Below are positions 47,875 to 58,662 of a stretch of DNA of 64,000 nucleotides, piece by piece. The DNA is taken from contig JAJEKB010020966.1 of assembly GCA_022393335.1 (NCBI GenBank), forward strand, positions 648,608 through 712,607, read 5' to 3'. The notes beneath the pieces were generated by a model. The model saw nothing but the letters and a program-made list of their open reading frames with translations. It did not search any database and was not told the origin of the DNA. The DNA is from Macrotrachela quadricornifera. Taxonomy: Eukaryota; Rotifera; Eurotatoria; Philodinida; Philodinidae. A program made the translations under genes and the position numbers. Numbering within the stretch: the stretch's first letter is position 1; the number at the start of each line of letters is the position of its first letter.

Positions 47875-50800
47875 AGGAATTGCCGCGGGGTGGTGGCAAT
47901 TCCTGCAGCTCTATACAAAATCCATCACCAATTTTTATTCATGCAAAAATTAATCAACTTTATTTAAGAATTATGTTTGATTCTGGATCAATAAAATCTT
48001 TTATTAGTCAATCAGCATTAAAACGCACACAACATTTACCAATTCGTTTTAATAAACAACGCTATGTTATGGCAGATGGTCATACACCATTTGAAGTTAT
48101 TGGTACAGTAAGAATTTTTATCGAATTAAATCATATAAAAACCAATATAATAGTTGGTGTTGTTAACACTTTATGTACAGATTGTATTTTAGGTATGGAT
48201 TATATTAACAAGTATAAAGTCAATCTTAATATCAAACAAAAAGAAGTTGAAGTTCATACAACATCACAAACAATTACAATACCGATGGAAGATCAATTTG
48301 AAAAAATTAGAATTATATGTCGTTTGACGAAACCTGAATATTTAAATCCATATGAAGAAAAAAGATTAAAAATTACCTCACAAGTGTCGTCAGGACAATT
48401 ATTATTTTTTCCTACTTATCATATTACTCACGTACGAGGTTTAATTATACCACACTCATTAATTTCTATAAAAAATCATACAGCTTTTATTTCCGTTTAT
48501 AATCCAACAACTAAACCTTGTTATTTAAATACAAATATTGTTATTGGTATTATTACACCGTTATTATCTAATAATATTGCTACTATTTTTGATACACATA
48601 CTGGCGGTGAGTTAGATAAAGATAAATCAATTTCATTTAATCCAACTAATGAACAACACATTGATCCGTTAATTACACATATCAAAGATGAACAACAGTT
48701 AAATAAACTAAAAGTTATTTTAAAAAGACATTATCCATTATTTGATACATCAAAAACAACCATTGCTGAAACACCAACACCACATATCATTTGCACTGGC
48801 GATAATCCACCAACAACATCTCGACCGTACCCGCAAACCATTGATAAACAGAACGCAACGTTTGACATTCTTCAACAAATGTTGAAACATAAACAAATTC
48901 GTGCATCACATTCACAATATTCAGCACCAGTGTTATTAATTAAAAAACGCGATGGGTCTTATCGATTTATTGTTGATTATCGTAAATTAAATAATATAAC
49001 TATTCAAGATAATTACCCATTACCCAATCTTGAACAAGCTATTCAGATAGTTGGTGGTCATCAATATTATACAAAATTAGATCTCCGTTCAGGCTATTTC
49101 CAAATACCTATTCGTGAAGAAGATAAATACAAAACGGCGTTCATTACTGTTCATGGATTATATGAATTCAACGTATTAGCACAAGGTTTAAAAAACAGTC
49201 CACCTTCTTTTCAAAGAATCATGTCAAATTTATTATTGCCATGCAAAAAATTTTGTTTGGTCTATCTGGACGATATATTAATTTACTCTGTTTCATTTAC
49301 TCAACATATGGATCATTTAAATCAAGTATTAGCTATTCTCAATAAACATAAATTTCAACTTAATCCGCAAAAATGTGAATTAGTAAAAACGACCATTGAT
49401 TATTTAGGTCATACAATTAATATTCATGGTATTAAACCATTACAAGAACGTATTGAAAAAATTTTAGCTATTCCACAACCAACAACATTAAATCAAGCTA
49501 ATGCTTTTATCGGTGCCGTTGGGTGGTACCGCAAATTTATTAAAGATTATGCAAAATTAGCTGCACCAATATTAGCAGTTACCAATTTAACCAAACCAAA
49601 TAAATATAAATTCAAATGGAATACACCACAACGAGAAGCTTTTGATAAATTAAAAGCAGTTATTACATCTGAACCATTATTTATAACTTATCCTGATCCA
49701 AATACACCTCTTATTTTATCAACTGATGCATCAGATTATTGTGTTGGTGGAGTGTTATATCAAGAAAGTAATGGTGAACGTAAAAATATTTATTTTTATT
49801 CACAAATGTTACCAAAATCACAACGTAAATGGTCGACTGTCGAAAAGGAAGCTTTAGCTATTTATTATTGCACGACACGTATGAAATTATATTTACTAGG
49901 TCGTGAATTTATTGTTTTAACGGACCACTGTCCTTTACGTAATATGCATTTGAAACCATCAAATAATCGTCGTGTTGATCGCATATCATTAGTATTACAA
50001 CAATACAATATTAAAGAAATTCGTCATGTTTCAGGTCAATGCAATTGCATGGCTGATTATTTAACTAGGTATCCACGTCAAATAGAAGATGATGATGAAT
50101 TCCTCGATGCTGATTTTGGTTCTATACCTACCTTAACAACTGAAGTAGATACGAAACAAATGGATGGAAACAACTTAATTCCTGCATCTTTTATTAGTGC
50201 GGTTACGACTCGAGCACAAGCCAAAGCGCAAGCGCATCAAACCTCATTAGCTACTGTAGACAATTCTTCTGATCGTGTAGTATCGACAAATGATCCACCT
50301 CCACAAGGGGCAGGTCATGCGTTTGATATTGCACACATTGCGGAAGCTCAAAAGGAAGATACACTATATCGAGAAAAATCATTAGAAATCAATAAAAATC
50401 AAATCAATTGCTCATACGTATTGGAAAATGATATACTGTATAAAATAATTCATCGTGGTATATTTAAACAAAAATTAATCTATGTTCCTTCTTCGATGTT
50501 AGACCAATTATTAAAAGCTTATCATGATAGTCCCTGGGCAGGCCACTTTGGTTTTCGTCGCACTTATTTAAAGTTGAAAAATAGATATTGGTGGCCCAAC
50601 ATGCAAAGCACCATCAAAAATTACATTCGAAATTGTATGTTATGTCAGAAATTTAATATTGAACGTCATAAATCACCTGGTTTATTGAATCCTATTGAAT
50701 CACCAGGCGGTCCATTTCAATTAGTTGGAATTGATTATTCTGGTCCGTTTCCAGAAACTCCTCAAGGAAATAAATATGTTCTAGCAATTACTGATTATTT

Positions 50801-51539
50801 TACCAAATGGGTTATTGCCATTCCATTATCTAATCAAACAGCACGCACAACAGCTGAAGCTTTATATGAAAATTATATATGTATTTATGGTGTACCACTG
50901 AGAATTCTTTCGGATCAAGGCTCTCACTTTAATAACGAGTTAATGGTTGCATTCACTCAATTATTAGGTTGCCATCACATGAAATCAACTCCGTACCACC
51001 CACAAACGAATGGTGCGATTGAAAGGTTTAATGCAACATTTGAACGACAATTAGCAAAATTAACTGATCGACAAATTAATGATTGGGACATACATCTGAA
51101 ATCAATTACATTTGCATACAATACAGGACAACATGCAACAACGAAATTTTCACCATATGAATTACAATTCGGTCGAAATCCTACATTACCACCTGATATA
51201 CCACGAAGATCTTATGAATTTTCCAAACCAAATGATTATTATCATTATTTCAAACAAACATTAAGAATTTATCACCAACATGCTACCATAAATATCAAAC
51301 AACAGCAGCAAATTTACAAGAAATATTTCGATCACAATCGTCCTGACATATGTTATCAAGTTGGTGATCACGTACTTAAACGAATTACCACTCAACAAAC
51401 TAAATTAAGTCAACTTTATTCTGGTCCGATGATTGTTGTTGAAAATAAACATCCAACTTATTGGATACAAGATTTGGAACATCAGAAGATCCATCAAGTA
51501 CATGTTTCTCAATTACGAACTTGTCGTCTTCACCAGCAG

Positions 51540-51545
<6 letters not shown>
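47856..51545 (+). CDS. pol: Pol polyprotein: protease, reverse transcriptase, RNase H, integrase
   Basis: Open frame of 1229 codons in the -1 frame relative to gag. No ATG lies near its start, so it is probably made as a Gag-Pol fusion by -1 frameshifting in the overlap 47856-47874; no canonical slippery heptamer is obvious. Domains by approximate residue: aspartic protease (FDSGS, ~42), reverse transcriptase (~330-500; YLDD at ~469), RNase H (STDASD ~621), H2C2 zinc finger of the integrase (~889-930), integrase core with D (GIDYSG ~959), D (SDQGS ~1020) and E (AIERFN ~1055), then a GPY/F-like end (YSGPMIVVE). All catalytic residues look intact. It makes and inserts cDNA in the nucleus. Confidence 0.95.
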
Positions 51546-51579
<34 letters not shown>

Positions 51580-52442
51580 TCTTTAGTTAAAACAATAGCA
51601 TCAACTGTATTATGATAATATGTATTTATATTCGTAAATTATTATTTGGCATCTATGTTGAAATATAAAGAATTATTTTATTTCTAATCATTTTATACAT
51701 TTACTTAAATCACTGACGAACGTATATATGCATCCACCTTTATCATATGAACAAATTACATTCATACATTAACACATAATGTTATATACAATTATATATG
51801 ATAGTGGACAATAATTGACCAATAAATTATATTGTTCAATTAATACATCTCATGTTACGTCATCTATTATTTTCATTTGTTTATCGTCTATATGTATAAC
51901 ATTAACATTTCGTCATTTGTCCACTGAATTGTCCACTCGTCAAGAATTTATAACTTTCTGTTATCGTTGTTTATTTATTTTTCTGATTTTATTTATACGT
52001 TATATCTTCAACTTTTGGTTGTTACTATTTTTTATTATATTCATTCTGCTTATTTTTCAGGTCTATTAACGCGACTAATTCTCATTATTGATCTATTCAA
52101 CTGCAGCAACATATATTGGTTATGTTGTATTGGTGATATCTGTTTATTTACAGTTGGTTTACGTCATTATTTCTTGTTAGTTATTTAGTTATTGATATTG
52201 GTTATTTGCTTATTGTTATACTGAATTATTTATTGTTATATTGGATTATTTATTGTTACATTGGATTATTTATTGTTATATTGGATTATTTATTGTTACA
52301 TTGCATTATTTATTGTTACATTGTTGATTATTTATTATTATACATTGTTGTATTTACTTATTGTTATACATTTGTTATCTATTTCTTGTGATACCATTCG
52401 ACTGAACCATTTTCACGTGTTTATCTAATTATATCTAGTATA
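51546..52442 (+). other. Spacer between pol and ORF3 in the retrotransposon
   Basis: Begins with a run of about 30 A right at the pol stop. 52195-52330 holds about six imperfect 21-bp tandem units of TTATTGTTATATTGGATTAT. Short frames are present but show no domain. It may contain the start of a separate ORF3 transcript. Confidence 0.6.
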
Positions 52443-53798
52443 ATGGTAAAAAATAAATCAAATTCTCGCCAACGATTGGAAAATAAACACGCCAAAGAAT
52501 TGGAATATGAACAATCATTTCCAACTTATACATCACAGTATAATTATCGGATTTATTTTATTAATGAATTAACATCGGATGAAGAAATTAATTATTTAAT
52601 TCACATTGCTCATAGAACAATTGATTTTGCTATTGATACAGAATCTACTTATACATCAAATATTCCAGCTCTTATTCAAATATATTTTGTACAATCACTT
52701 GATGCTGAATCACCATTATTATTAGTGGAAATTAATTTTCTTCCTCATTATTCATCATCATTATTTTCAAAATTTAAGGAATTATTTGATTGTATATTTA
52801 CTACTAAATCACATTTATATTCATGGGGTTTATTAAGCAATGAATTAACTCGTTTTGCATCATCTCGTCTTTTTTCATTACCTATACGATCAACTATACA
52901 TAACGTTCAAGGTCAATTTAAATCTTGGTTTAATCAATGGATTAAAAATTATTCATCAGTAACAGATCATATAGATGAAGACGTTAATGATGTTGTAATA
53001 ATAAATGCACCTTCATATGATCCAACACTCATTTTATCAACTGAAGCGATGAATGATAAAAAGTTATATTATCAAGAAACTTGGAGTTTACAAGATGCCG
53101 TACTTTATACCTTTGGACAATATTTATCTAAACGTGAAACATTACGAAAATGGTCTATGGGTTTGGACATTAGATTAGCTGCACGTGATACATCTTTTTC
53201 TTTTAATTATCGTCAGAGATTAATCAAATATGCTTGTTTGGATTGTCTTAGTGTTGCACATCTCAACTTATTTATGACAAATTCAAATATTCCACTTGAT
53301 ATGACTTATGTACAACAATATTCCGATTCAGGCGAGTATCTATTGTCAAATAAAATAAATGTTGTGTCAGATATTTTTCAGTTTGATGAAGGAAGTTCAT
53401 CGTCTTCTGAAGATTTCAACATTCAGTCAGTGGCTGTTCATGCTCAAAATGAACGCCACCGATCTTCATCACCTGTTATTCAAATGGATTATCAACAAAA
53501 AGAAATAGAAACAGCAAATGTTATTCCACCAATTGTACGTCGTCGTCATAAACGATCAGCAGCGGCTCAGAAAAAACGCAATCAAAAAACTAGTCTTCGC
53601 CACAGAGCCAACCGTTATAACTATGAAATTATACGTCCAGCCAATATGAAAATCAATTCAATTAAAAAATTATTACGACAACGTCATATCAAATATACCA
53701 ACCTCAATGTTCTTCATTCAATACTTTATATTGGTGTTAAATCAGATGGTTACAAGCAATTATATGAACAGTTATTGCCAACAGACATGTTTATATAG
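52443..53798 (+). CDS. ORF3: DEDDy-type 3'-5' exonuclease-like protein
   Basis: 451 aa with an ATG start, between pol and the 3' LTR where an envelope gene would sit in env-bearing elements. There is no signal peptide or membrane helix. Residues 61-82 (DFAIDTEST...IPALIQIYFVQ) form an Exo I motif with D65 and E67. KYACLDCLSV (262-271) is an Exo III Y-x3-D motif (Tyr263, Asp267). The Exo II region is probably SWGLLSNELTRF (128-139), where an Asp is not obvious. The C-terminal third is basic (RRRHKRSAAAQKKRN, about 367-381), suitable for nucleic-acid binding or nuclear entry. RNase D/WRN-like exonucleases are its closest fold. Captured ORFs of this kind are known in bdelloid retroelements; their role is unknown. 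Confidence 0.8.
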   Translation: MVKNKSNSRQRLENKHAKELEYEQSFPTYTSQYNYRIYFINELTSDEEINYLIHIAHRTIDFAIDTESTYTSNIPALIQIYFVQSLDAESPLLLVEINFLPHYSSSLFSKFKELFDCIFTTKSHLYSWGLLSNELTRFASSRLFSLPIRSTIHNVQGQFKSWFNQWIKNYSSVTDHIDEDVNDVVIINAPSYDPTLILSTEAMNDKKLYYQETWSLQDAVLYTFGQYLSKRETLRKWSMGLDIRLAARDTSFSFNYRQRLIKYACLDCLSVAHLNLFMTNSNIPLDMTYVQQYSDSGEYLLSNKINVVSDIFQFDEGSSSSSEDFNIQSVAVHAQNERHRSSSPVIQMDYQQKEIETANVIPPIVRRRHKRSAAAQKKRNQKTSLRHRANRYNYEIIRPANMKINSIKKLLRQRHIKYTNLNVLHSILYIGVKSDGYKQLYEQLLPTDMFI

Positions 53799-53880
53799 TT
53801 TTTGTATTTGTTTTTTCTTTTTTGTTGTTCTTGTTGTTCTTGTTTTATTTTCTCCAGCCTTTTTTGTTGGTTTTCTTTTG

Positions 53881-53892
53881 TGTGGGGGGAGG
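53881..53892 (+). promoter_or_regulatory. Polypurine tract
   Basis: TGTGGGGGGAGG abuts the 3' LTR, the position where plus-strand DNA synthesis is primed in LTR retrotransposons. Confidence 0.85.
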
Positions 53893-54107
53893 TGTCAGGA
53901 TCTGCCATCTATATATGAAGATATATAGATGGACGATCCTCTCTCTTTCTCTTTTTTTTTTCCTTTTATATATATTTATATCTCGCTGACTATGTTGTTG
54001 TTTTTTTTCTTCTTGTTTTGATTCACTTGTGGTTCACTTGTTGGCTTAGGTTTTTCGTTTTTCTCTAGTCACCAACATTTTGAAAATAAAAGAAGAAAAT
54101 CCTAACA
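53893..54107 (+). repeat. 3' LTR
   Basis: 215 bp, TGTCAGG...CCTAACA. By eye it is identical to 46177-46391. It is followed by the second CTGTA of the target duplication. Confidence 0.95.
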
Positions 54108-54303
54108 CTGTATTACATCCATTATATAGATGATTAACATTTGCTACAACTTCTTCAAAAACTATAATATATTTTTATATTCGTCAACAAATTAATGAAA
54201 TTCTAGGTTTGAACAATCAGCATTATTTGAAGCATCAAAAAAACGTACCTATGGAAAATCAGTTGCTGATCCAGATGATGCTGATGGTGATGATGATACT
54301 TAG
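54108..54303 (+). pseudogene. hAT-like transposase relic, part after the LTR element
   Basis: Directly after the LTR the frame encodes the remaining LxPLYR part of the ATxLDPrYK motif. After a stop and frameshift, FEQSALFEASKKRTYGKS and an Asp-rich end (DADGDDD) follow, closing with a TAG at 54301-54303. It continues the relic at 45165-46176. The order and strand support one former gene split by the retrotransposon. Confidence 0.5.
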
Positions 54304-54310
54304 GAAGCAC

Positions 54311-55233
54311 CAAAAGTTCTGATCACAATGTTACTGAAACATATAATAAGCTTTGAGAAACTTTCTTTCTATATAGTCTAATAGAGAAAAGAATGCCCTC
54401 TTTTTATATACTATTTGATCATACTTTAACTGATATGACGATAATAAATTTTGAATAAAGCTTTTTTCATTACAATTTGTGCGTGGTCATACTACTAAAT
54501 CAAAACGGATGAAGTAGGTTAGTGTTCAACCTATCAAAGCATCACATTAATAATCAAAATACACCATAAGATATAGCGTGAAAATCTCTGCAGTTTATAT
54601 AAGGCCACTTATTTTCTAGTTGCACTTTTTTGTTTCTAAAATGGACAAAATTTTGTACGATCGGATTTTGATTATGTGAATTAAATAATGTTGCCGATCC
54701 ATGACGAATGCATTCTTGTGATTTCATCGTTTCATCATTTTATATACCTTATCAAAAGAAAATAAAATACACCGCAAGATGTAGCACGAATAGCTCTCGA
54801 ATCTTTATGGTAAAACTTATTGTAATAGTTTTAGAAAAAAGAAAATCTGTTCAACCAATTTTTGCAGTGACGAAATCTTGGTCCCACAAAACTTTGTCTA
54901 TTTTAGAAAAAAAAGTGTAACTATAAAATAAGTGACCTTATATAAATTGTAGAAATTTTCAAGCTACATATTCTGCTATATTTTGGTTATTAATGTAATA
55001 TTTTGATAGATTGAATACTAACCTGCTTCACCCGCAGTGATCTAGTGCTATAATCACGCACAAATTATACCGAAAAATTTCTATCCAAAATTTATTATCA
55101 TCATATCAGTTAAAGTATAATTAGATAGCATAGAAAAATCGAACATTCTTTTCTCTATTAGACTGTATAGAAAGAAAGTTTCTCGAAGCATATTATATGT
55201 TTCAGTGACACTGATCGGAACTTTTAATACGTT
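54311..55233. mobile_element. Long-TIR fold-back element (about 345-bp arms)
   Basis: The left arm (about 54311-54660) and right arm (about 54890-55233) are inverted copies. Shared blocks include GAGAAACTTTCTTTCTATA, TCTAATAGAGAAAAGAATG, ATACTTTAACTGATATGA and TATATAAGG-CACTTATTTT. About 230 bp separate the arms, and the spacer contains another partial copy of an arm segment (AAAATACACCGCAAGATGTAG). No transposase. The arms are about 80-85% alike by eye. Confidence 0.8.
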
Positions 55234-57807
55234 CTAAGTAGTATTTCATTGACGTTTAGTTTTTGTTTTAGTGTCATAAATGACATATATGTACCAAGGA
55301 ATACAATCTACAGATAGGACAAAATTTATGGCACTTATATCAAATGATGAACACTTGTTCATATTATCTTTTAATCATGGACCTTATCACTCTGACAGTG
55401 TAAGGCCAATTCAGCATGCTCAGAGTAATGATGTCCTTTTGAATGACATTCATCGTTCTTATTTATAAAATACATTATCTTTTCTATGTTCTATTCATCT
55501 GTACCATTTCTTTTTATTCCTTTTTCCATATATCTTTCTGTGTGGTTCTTCTTAAAAAAGAGTTGATTACGAGAAGTAACGAAAGTGAGTCGTCTCGAGG
55601 AACAGACATACTAAAATGTATCCTGAACGACTGACTTTATATGTGTATTTGCTGTAGATAGAGCATACGTGTAATCTTTAGAAACACGGTGTATCTTTTT
55701 GTTTGTCTTTTAACTCATTATTAAATAAATTACTACGGCTTCGTGCTGTCTGGATATACTCCCTTTTCAATATCTCTTGAGTCATAACCAAACGCACTCT
55801 ATTTTTCGTTACAATATATTCATATATTTTTAATAATAAATTATTTTGACGTTCCATATATGTCATATTTGAAACTTAAATTTAATTATTCAACCATTCA
55901 AACTTGAGGGCGAAGGCATCTGTAAAACTTTGGAGAACAGCTGAAAATGAAGCTAAAGCTCGTTGAGAAACGATTAAGTATTTGAACGGAATAGTTGAAT
56001 TCTTGATTTCAATCTTCAAGTTTGATACTACTGTATATTGATTATTTGCTACAAAAGATAACACAAATTATATAACATTACTATTCTTTTGTTCTGAAAA
56101 AAAGATATTATTCGACTAGATTCGTATGACAATAAAACGAATACATAAATGAATTTTATAGTTAATATGATGAATTCATTATAATAAAAAAAGGATAATG
56201 TTTATCGTTTATAACGATTTTTGACCGTTACAGTTCATTACCTTTGTTTCTTTCTTGTTTGTATGACCTATTGATCTTAACGAGGTCTCTTTATCTTTTT
56301 CTTCGTTTTCTCCTGGGTGACTATTATTTAAAAATACGTTCATAATCATATCAATATGACTGATGTAATGAAAAAATAATATAATTATGACTATGGAACA
56401 TAACTATAGAGATAGACTTTCATTGTGTCATACTCTTCATATTGAAGTCATCGAAAATTCCTATTAGAGATATTAAGTAGTGTACAGAAGTAAAAAAACG
56501 AATCTTTTTTTTATTATCTTAACATGAAAATGATTCGTATAAAAGATTAGTCGACTTATTCAAATATTTTGATTCGTTAATGAATAATACGTATCTTGAA
56601 ACTTATTAACTATTAAATGTATCAACATTGATAATATGAATTGTCCAATAGAAATATTCAACAAATTTAAGTAATTCAACGTGTTTAAATGACTGTATTA
56701 TTTTGAATTTGTTACAGTAATGATCTTTTGGTAATTTGTCCATATGTCCAACATTTTTTAAAAATTTGTGATTATCCTCTTTGATTAACTTTAATAATAT
56801 TAATGCATTACTTTGAAATCTTTGAGTATGTAGAAGTATTCAACGACTAATCAAATCAGATATTAAAACAAAATATTGTATTTGTTCTATTCTTAATTGA
56901 TTTGGTAATTGATATTTAGGTCGATTTAATGATAAAGTTAAATCTTTGTAATGAATTCTAATAGAATTATACAACATATATTAAATAAAATATCCTCTTC
57001 GTATATTGAATATGTCGATGTAATATAATTCGATAATCATTCTGTTAAAATAATGTATCTATTTTATAAACGTATTTTCAATGATTAAATCAATTACCAT
57101 GCTGTTGAAATATATATTATTTTTATTGAATTTTTCTTTCGTTTTATTTAGATCGTTGACTCAGCTGTCTATGTATTGTTTGATTGATAAGACGTTTTTT
57201 CCTTTCATAATGATGATCGATTCGTCTTTAATGACTTGCTCATTTCTATCTATATATATACATACATATAAAATATTTTTTTCAGTTTGAGACATTTTTT
57301 TTCTTGCTATAGTTGATAGATCAGTATGATTATGTGTAAGTACATATAGATATTGAGGGTGAGGTAAGGGAGAATCAATTATATATATTTTTTAATGTAT
57401 ATGATGAATAATTGTATAGTATTAGTAAGATATTAATAAATTAAGATTTAGAATATATAAAATAACCATACAGTATTAATTAATATGATTAGTGAGAAAT
57501 TGAATTGCTTAAAAACTTTTCATTTTCTATAAATGAACGATGCATAAACATTGAGCTAATAGACGACTAGAAGGTGTGACCTCATGACCGATAATAGATG
57601 TCTATTTATACTTTTTTTTACGTCATTTGGTAGAGCACAAGTCACTGATCACGACAATGTACTTTTTAGTCTAGGCGAATGTTTCCTTTCGATTGAAAAA
57701 TACGAAATAAGCGGAGGACGTCGTTTATCGAAAAATATACCTCTTTTTAAAAATATTCAAAAATTTCTACTTTTTTTCTTTTTTCGGCTAATAAAAATGA
57801 TTTTGTC
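55234..57807. other. Mostly non-coding stretch, possible short exons
   Basis: A minus-strand frame at 56073-55882 follows a good acceptor (CTTTTGTAG) and has coding-like composition (IPFKYLIVSQRALASFSAV), but no joinable exon was found. Frames at 55280-55468 (+) and 55866-55678 (-) are unrecognised. The rest is AT-rich with no clear feature. Confidence 0.35.
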
Positions 57808-57992
57808 AGATTCAGCGTGAAAAACTGAATAGAATGAAATATGTTTGAAGTTAATTCGACAACTTTCAATTTTTCTCCTTTTTTTCAAAGATGCTCGGGG
57901 TACTGAAATTTTTCTAAATGGGTCAAAAAATGAAAATTATCGAATTAACTTCAAACAGATTTCATTTTACTCAGTTTTTTTGTGCTAATTTC
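57808..57992. repeat. Short fold-back element
   Basis: The left arm GAAATATGTTTGAAGTTAAT (57836-57855) and its surroundings are repeated inverted in the right arm (ATTAACTTCAAACAGATTTC, 57944-57963). Arms are about 60-70 bp with a spacer near 50 bp. No coding capacity. Confidence 0.7.
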
Positions 57993-58662
57993 GAATATGT
58001 AATTAGTTTGTGTCTAAAATGCCCTTTTCAATTGGAAACTAACATCGCTTAAATAGAAAAATTAGATAGGTTTAAAAAATCAACTTATACGCAGTACGTT
58101 AGAACCGATTTGAGGAGTTTTACATCTTGAGTCGATTTAGCAACTGGCGAACGCTTATTTTTTTGACGATAAATCTGAAAAAAATCACTTTCTACTCGTC
58201 CAAGTTCTCAATGTGGGCCAACAATAAAATATAAATTACAGTGTTAATGAAATAATTTTAATATATATTTTCAATATTTCATGATCTTTCTAATTGTATA
58301 AATTAAGTGGAATATATTGCTGATGGTAGTTTCGACGTTATCCCTGAATGTCTGTCTAACTTTGAATATACGATAAACCTAAAAAAAAATGTCAAAAAAT
58401 AAACAAAATGTATGATTTTATTTTGCTTAAAAATTTTGAACGCATTTTTTATTATTATTTGTCTGATTGAATTATATTGGTGATATTTTAAAGATAGTGT
58501 CTTTATAGATATCTTCAATTTTTTTTTCTAATATATTCAAATATATTAATATTTTCGACGAAGAATAAAATATCTGTAAGTTTTCTTGTTTTTTTTTGTA
58601 TTTAGTTATATTAAATTTGATTTAATTAGAGAAATATTTCATTCTGTATATATTTGTGAAAA
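57993..58662. other. Upstream region of the XPR1-like gene
   Basis: No gene is supported. It should contain the promoter and 5' untranslated region of the gene starting at 58663. A homopolymer-rich TTTCTTGTTTTTTTTTG tract lies near 58580. Confidence 0.4.

Larger units (their letters stand above)
46177..54107 (+). mobile_element. Full-length Ty3/gypsy LTR retrotransposon with exonuclease-like ORF3
   Basis: 7931 bp, bounded by two 215-bp LTRs and a perfect 5-bp target duplication CTGTA (46172-46176 and 54108-54112). Parts in order: LTR, primer-binding site, gag, pol (protease, reverse transcriptase, RNase H, integrase), a spacer, ORF3, polypurine tract, LTR. The integrase follows RNase H, as in Ty3/gypsy. 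All three ORFs are open and the LTRs read identical, so insertion is recent. Bdelloid LTR elements with added ORFs such as DEDDy exonucleases have been described in the literature, which fits. It interrupts a hAT transposase relic. Confidence 0.95.

Noticed and set aside
52443..53798. ORF3 of the LTR element as an envelope gene
   Set aside because: No signal peptide, membrane helix or cleavage site; D-x-E and Y-x3-D motifs point to an exonuclease fold instead.
55882..56073. Doublecortin-like exon on the minus strand
   Set aside because: The phrase IPFKYLIVSQRALASF weakly recalls a doublecortin domain and an acceptor precedes it, but no upstream exon joins in frame and the frame stops too early.
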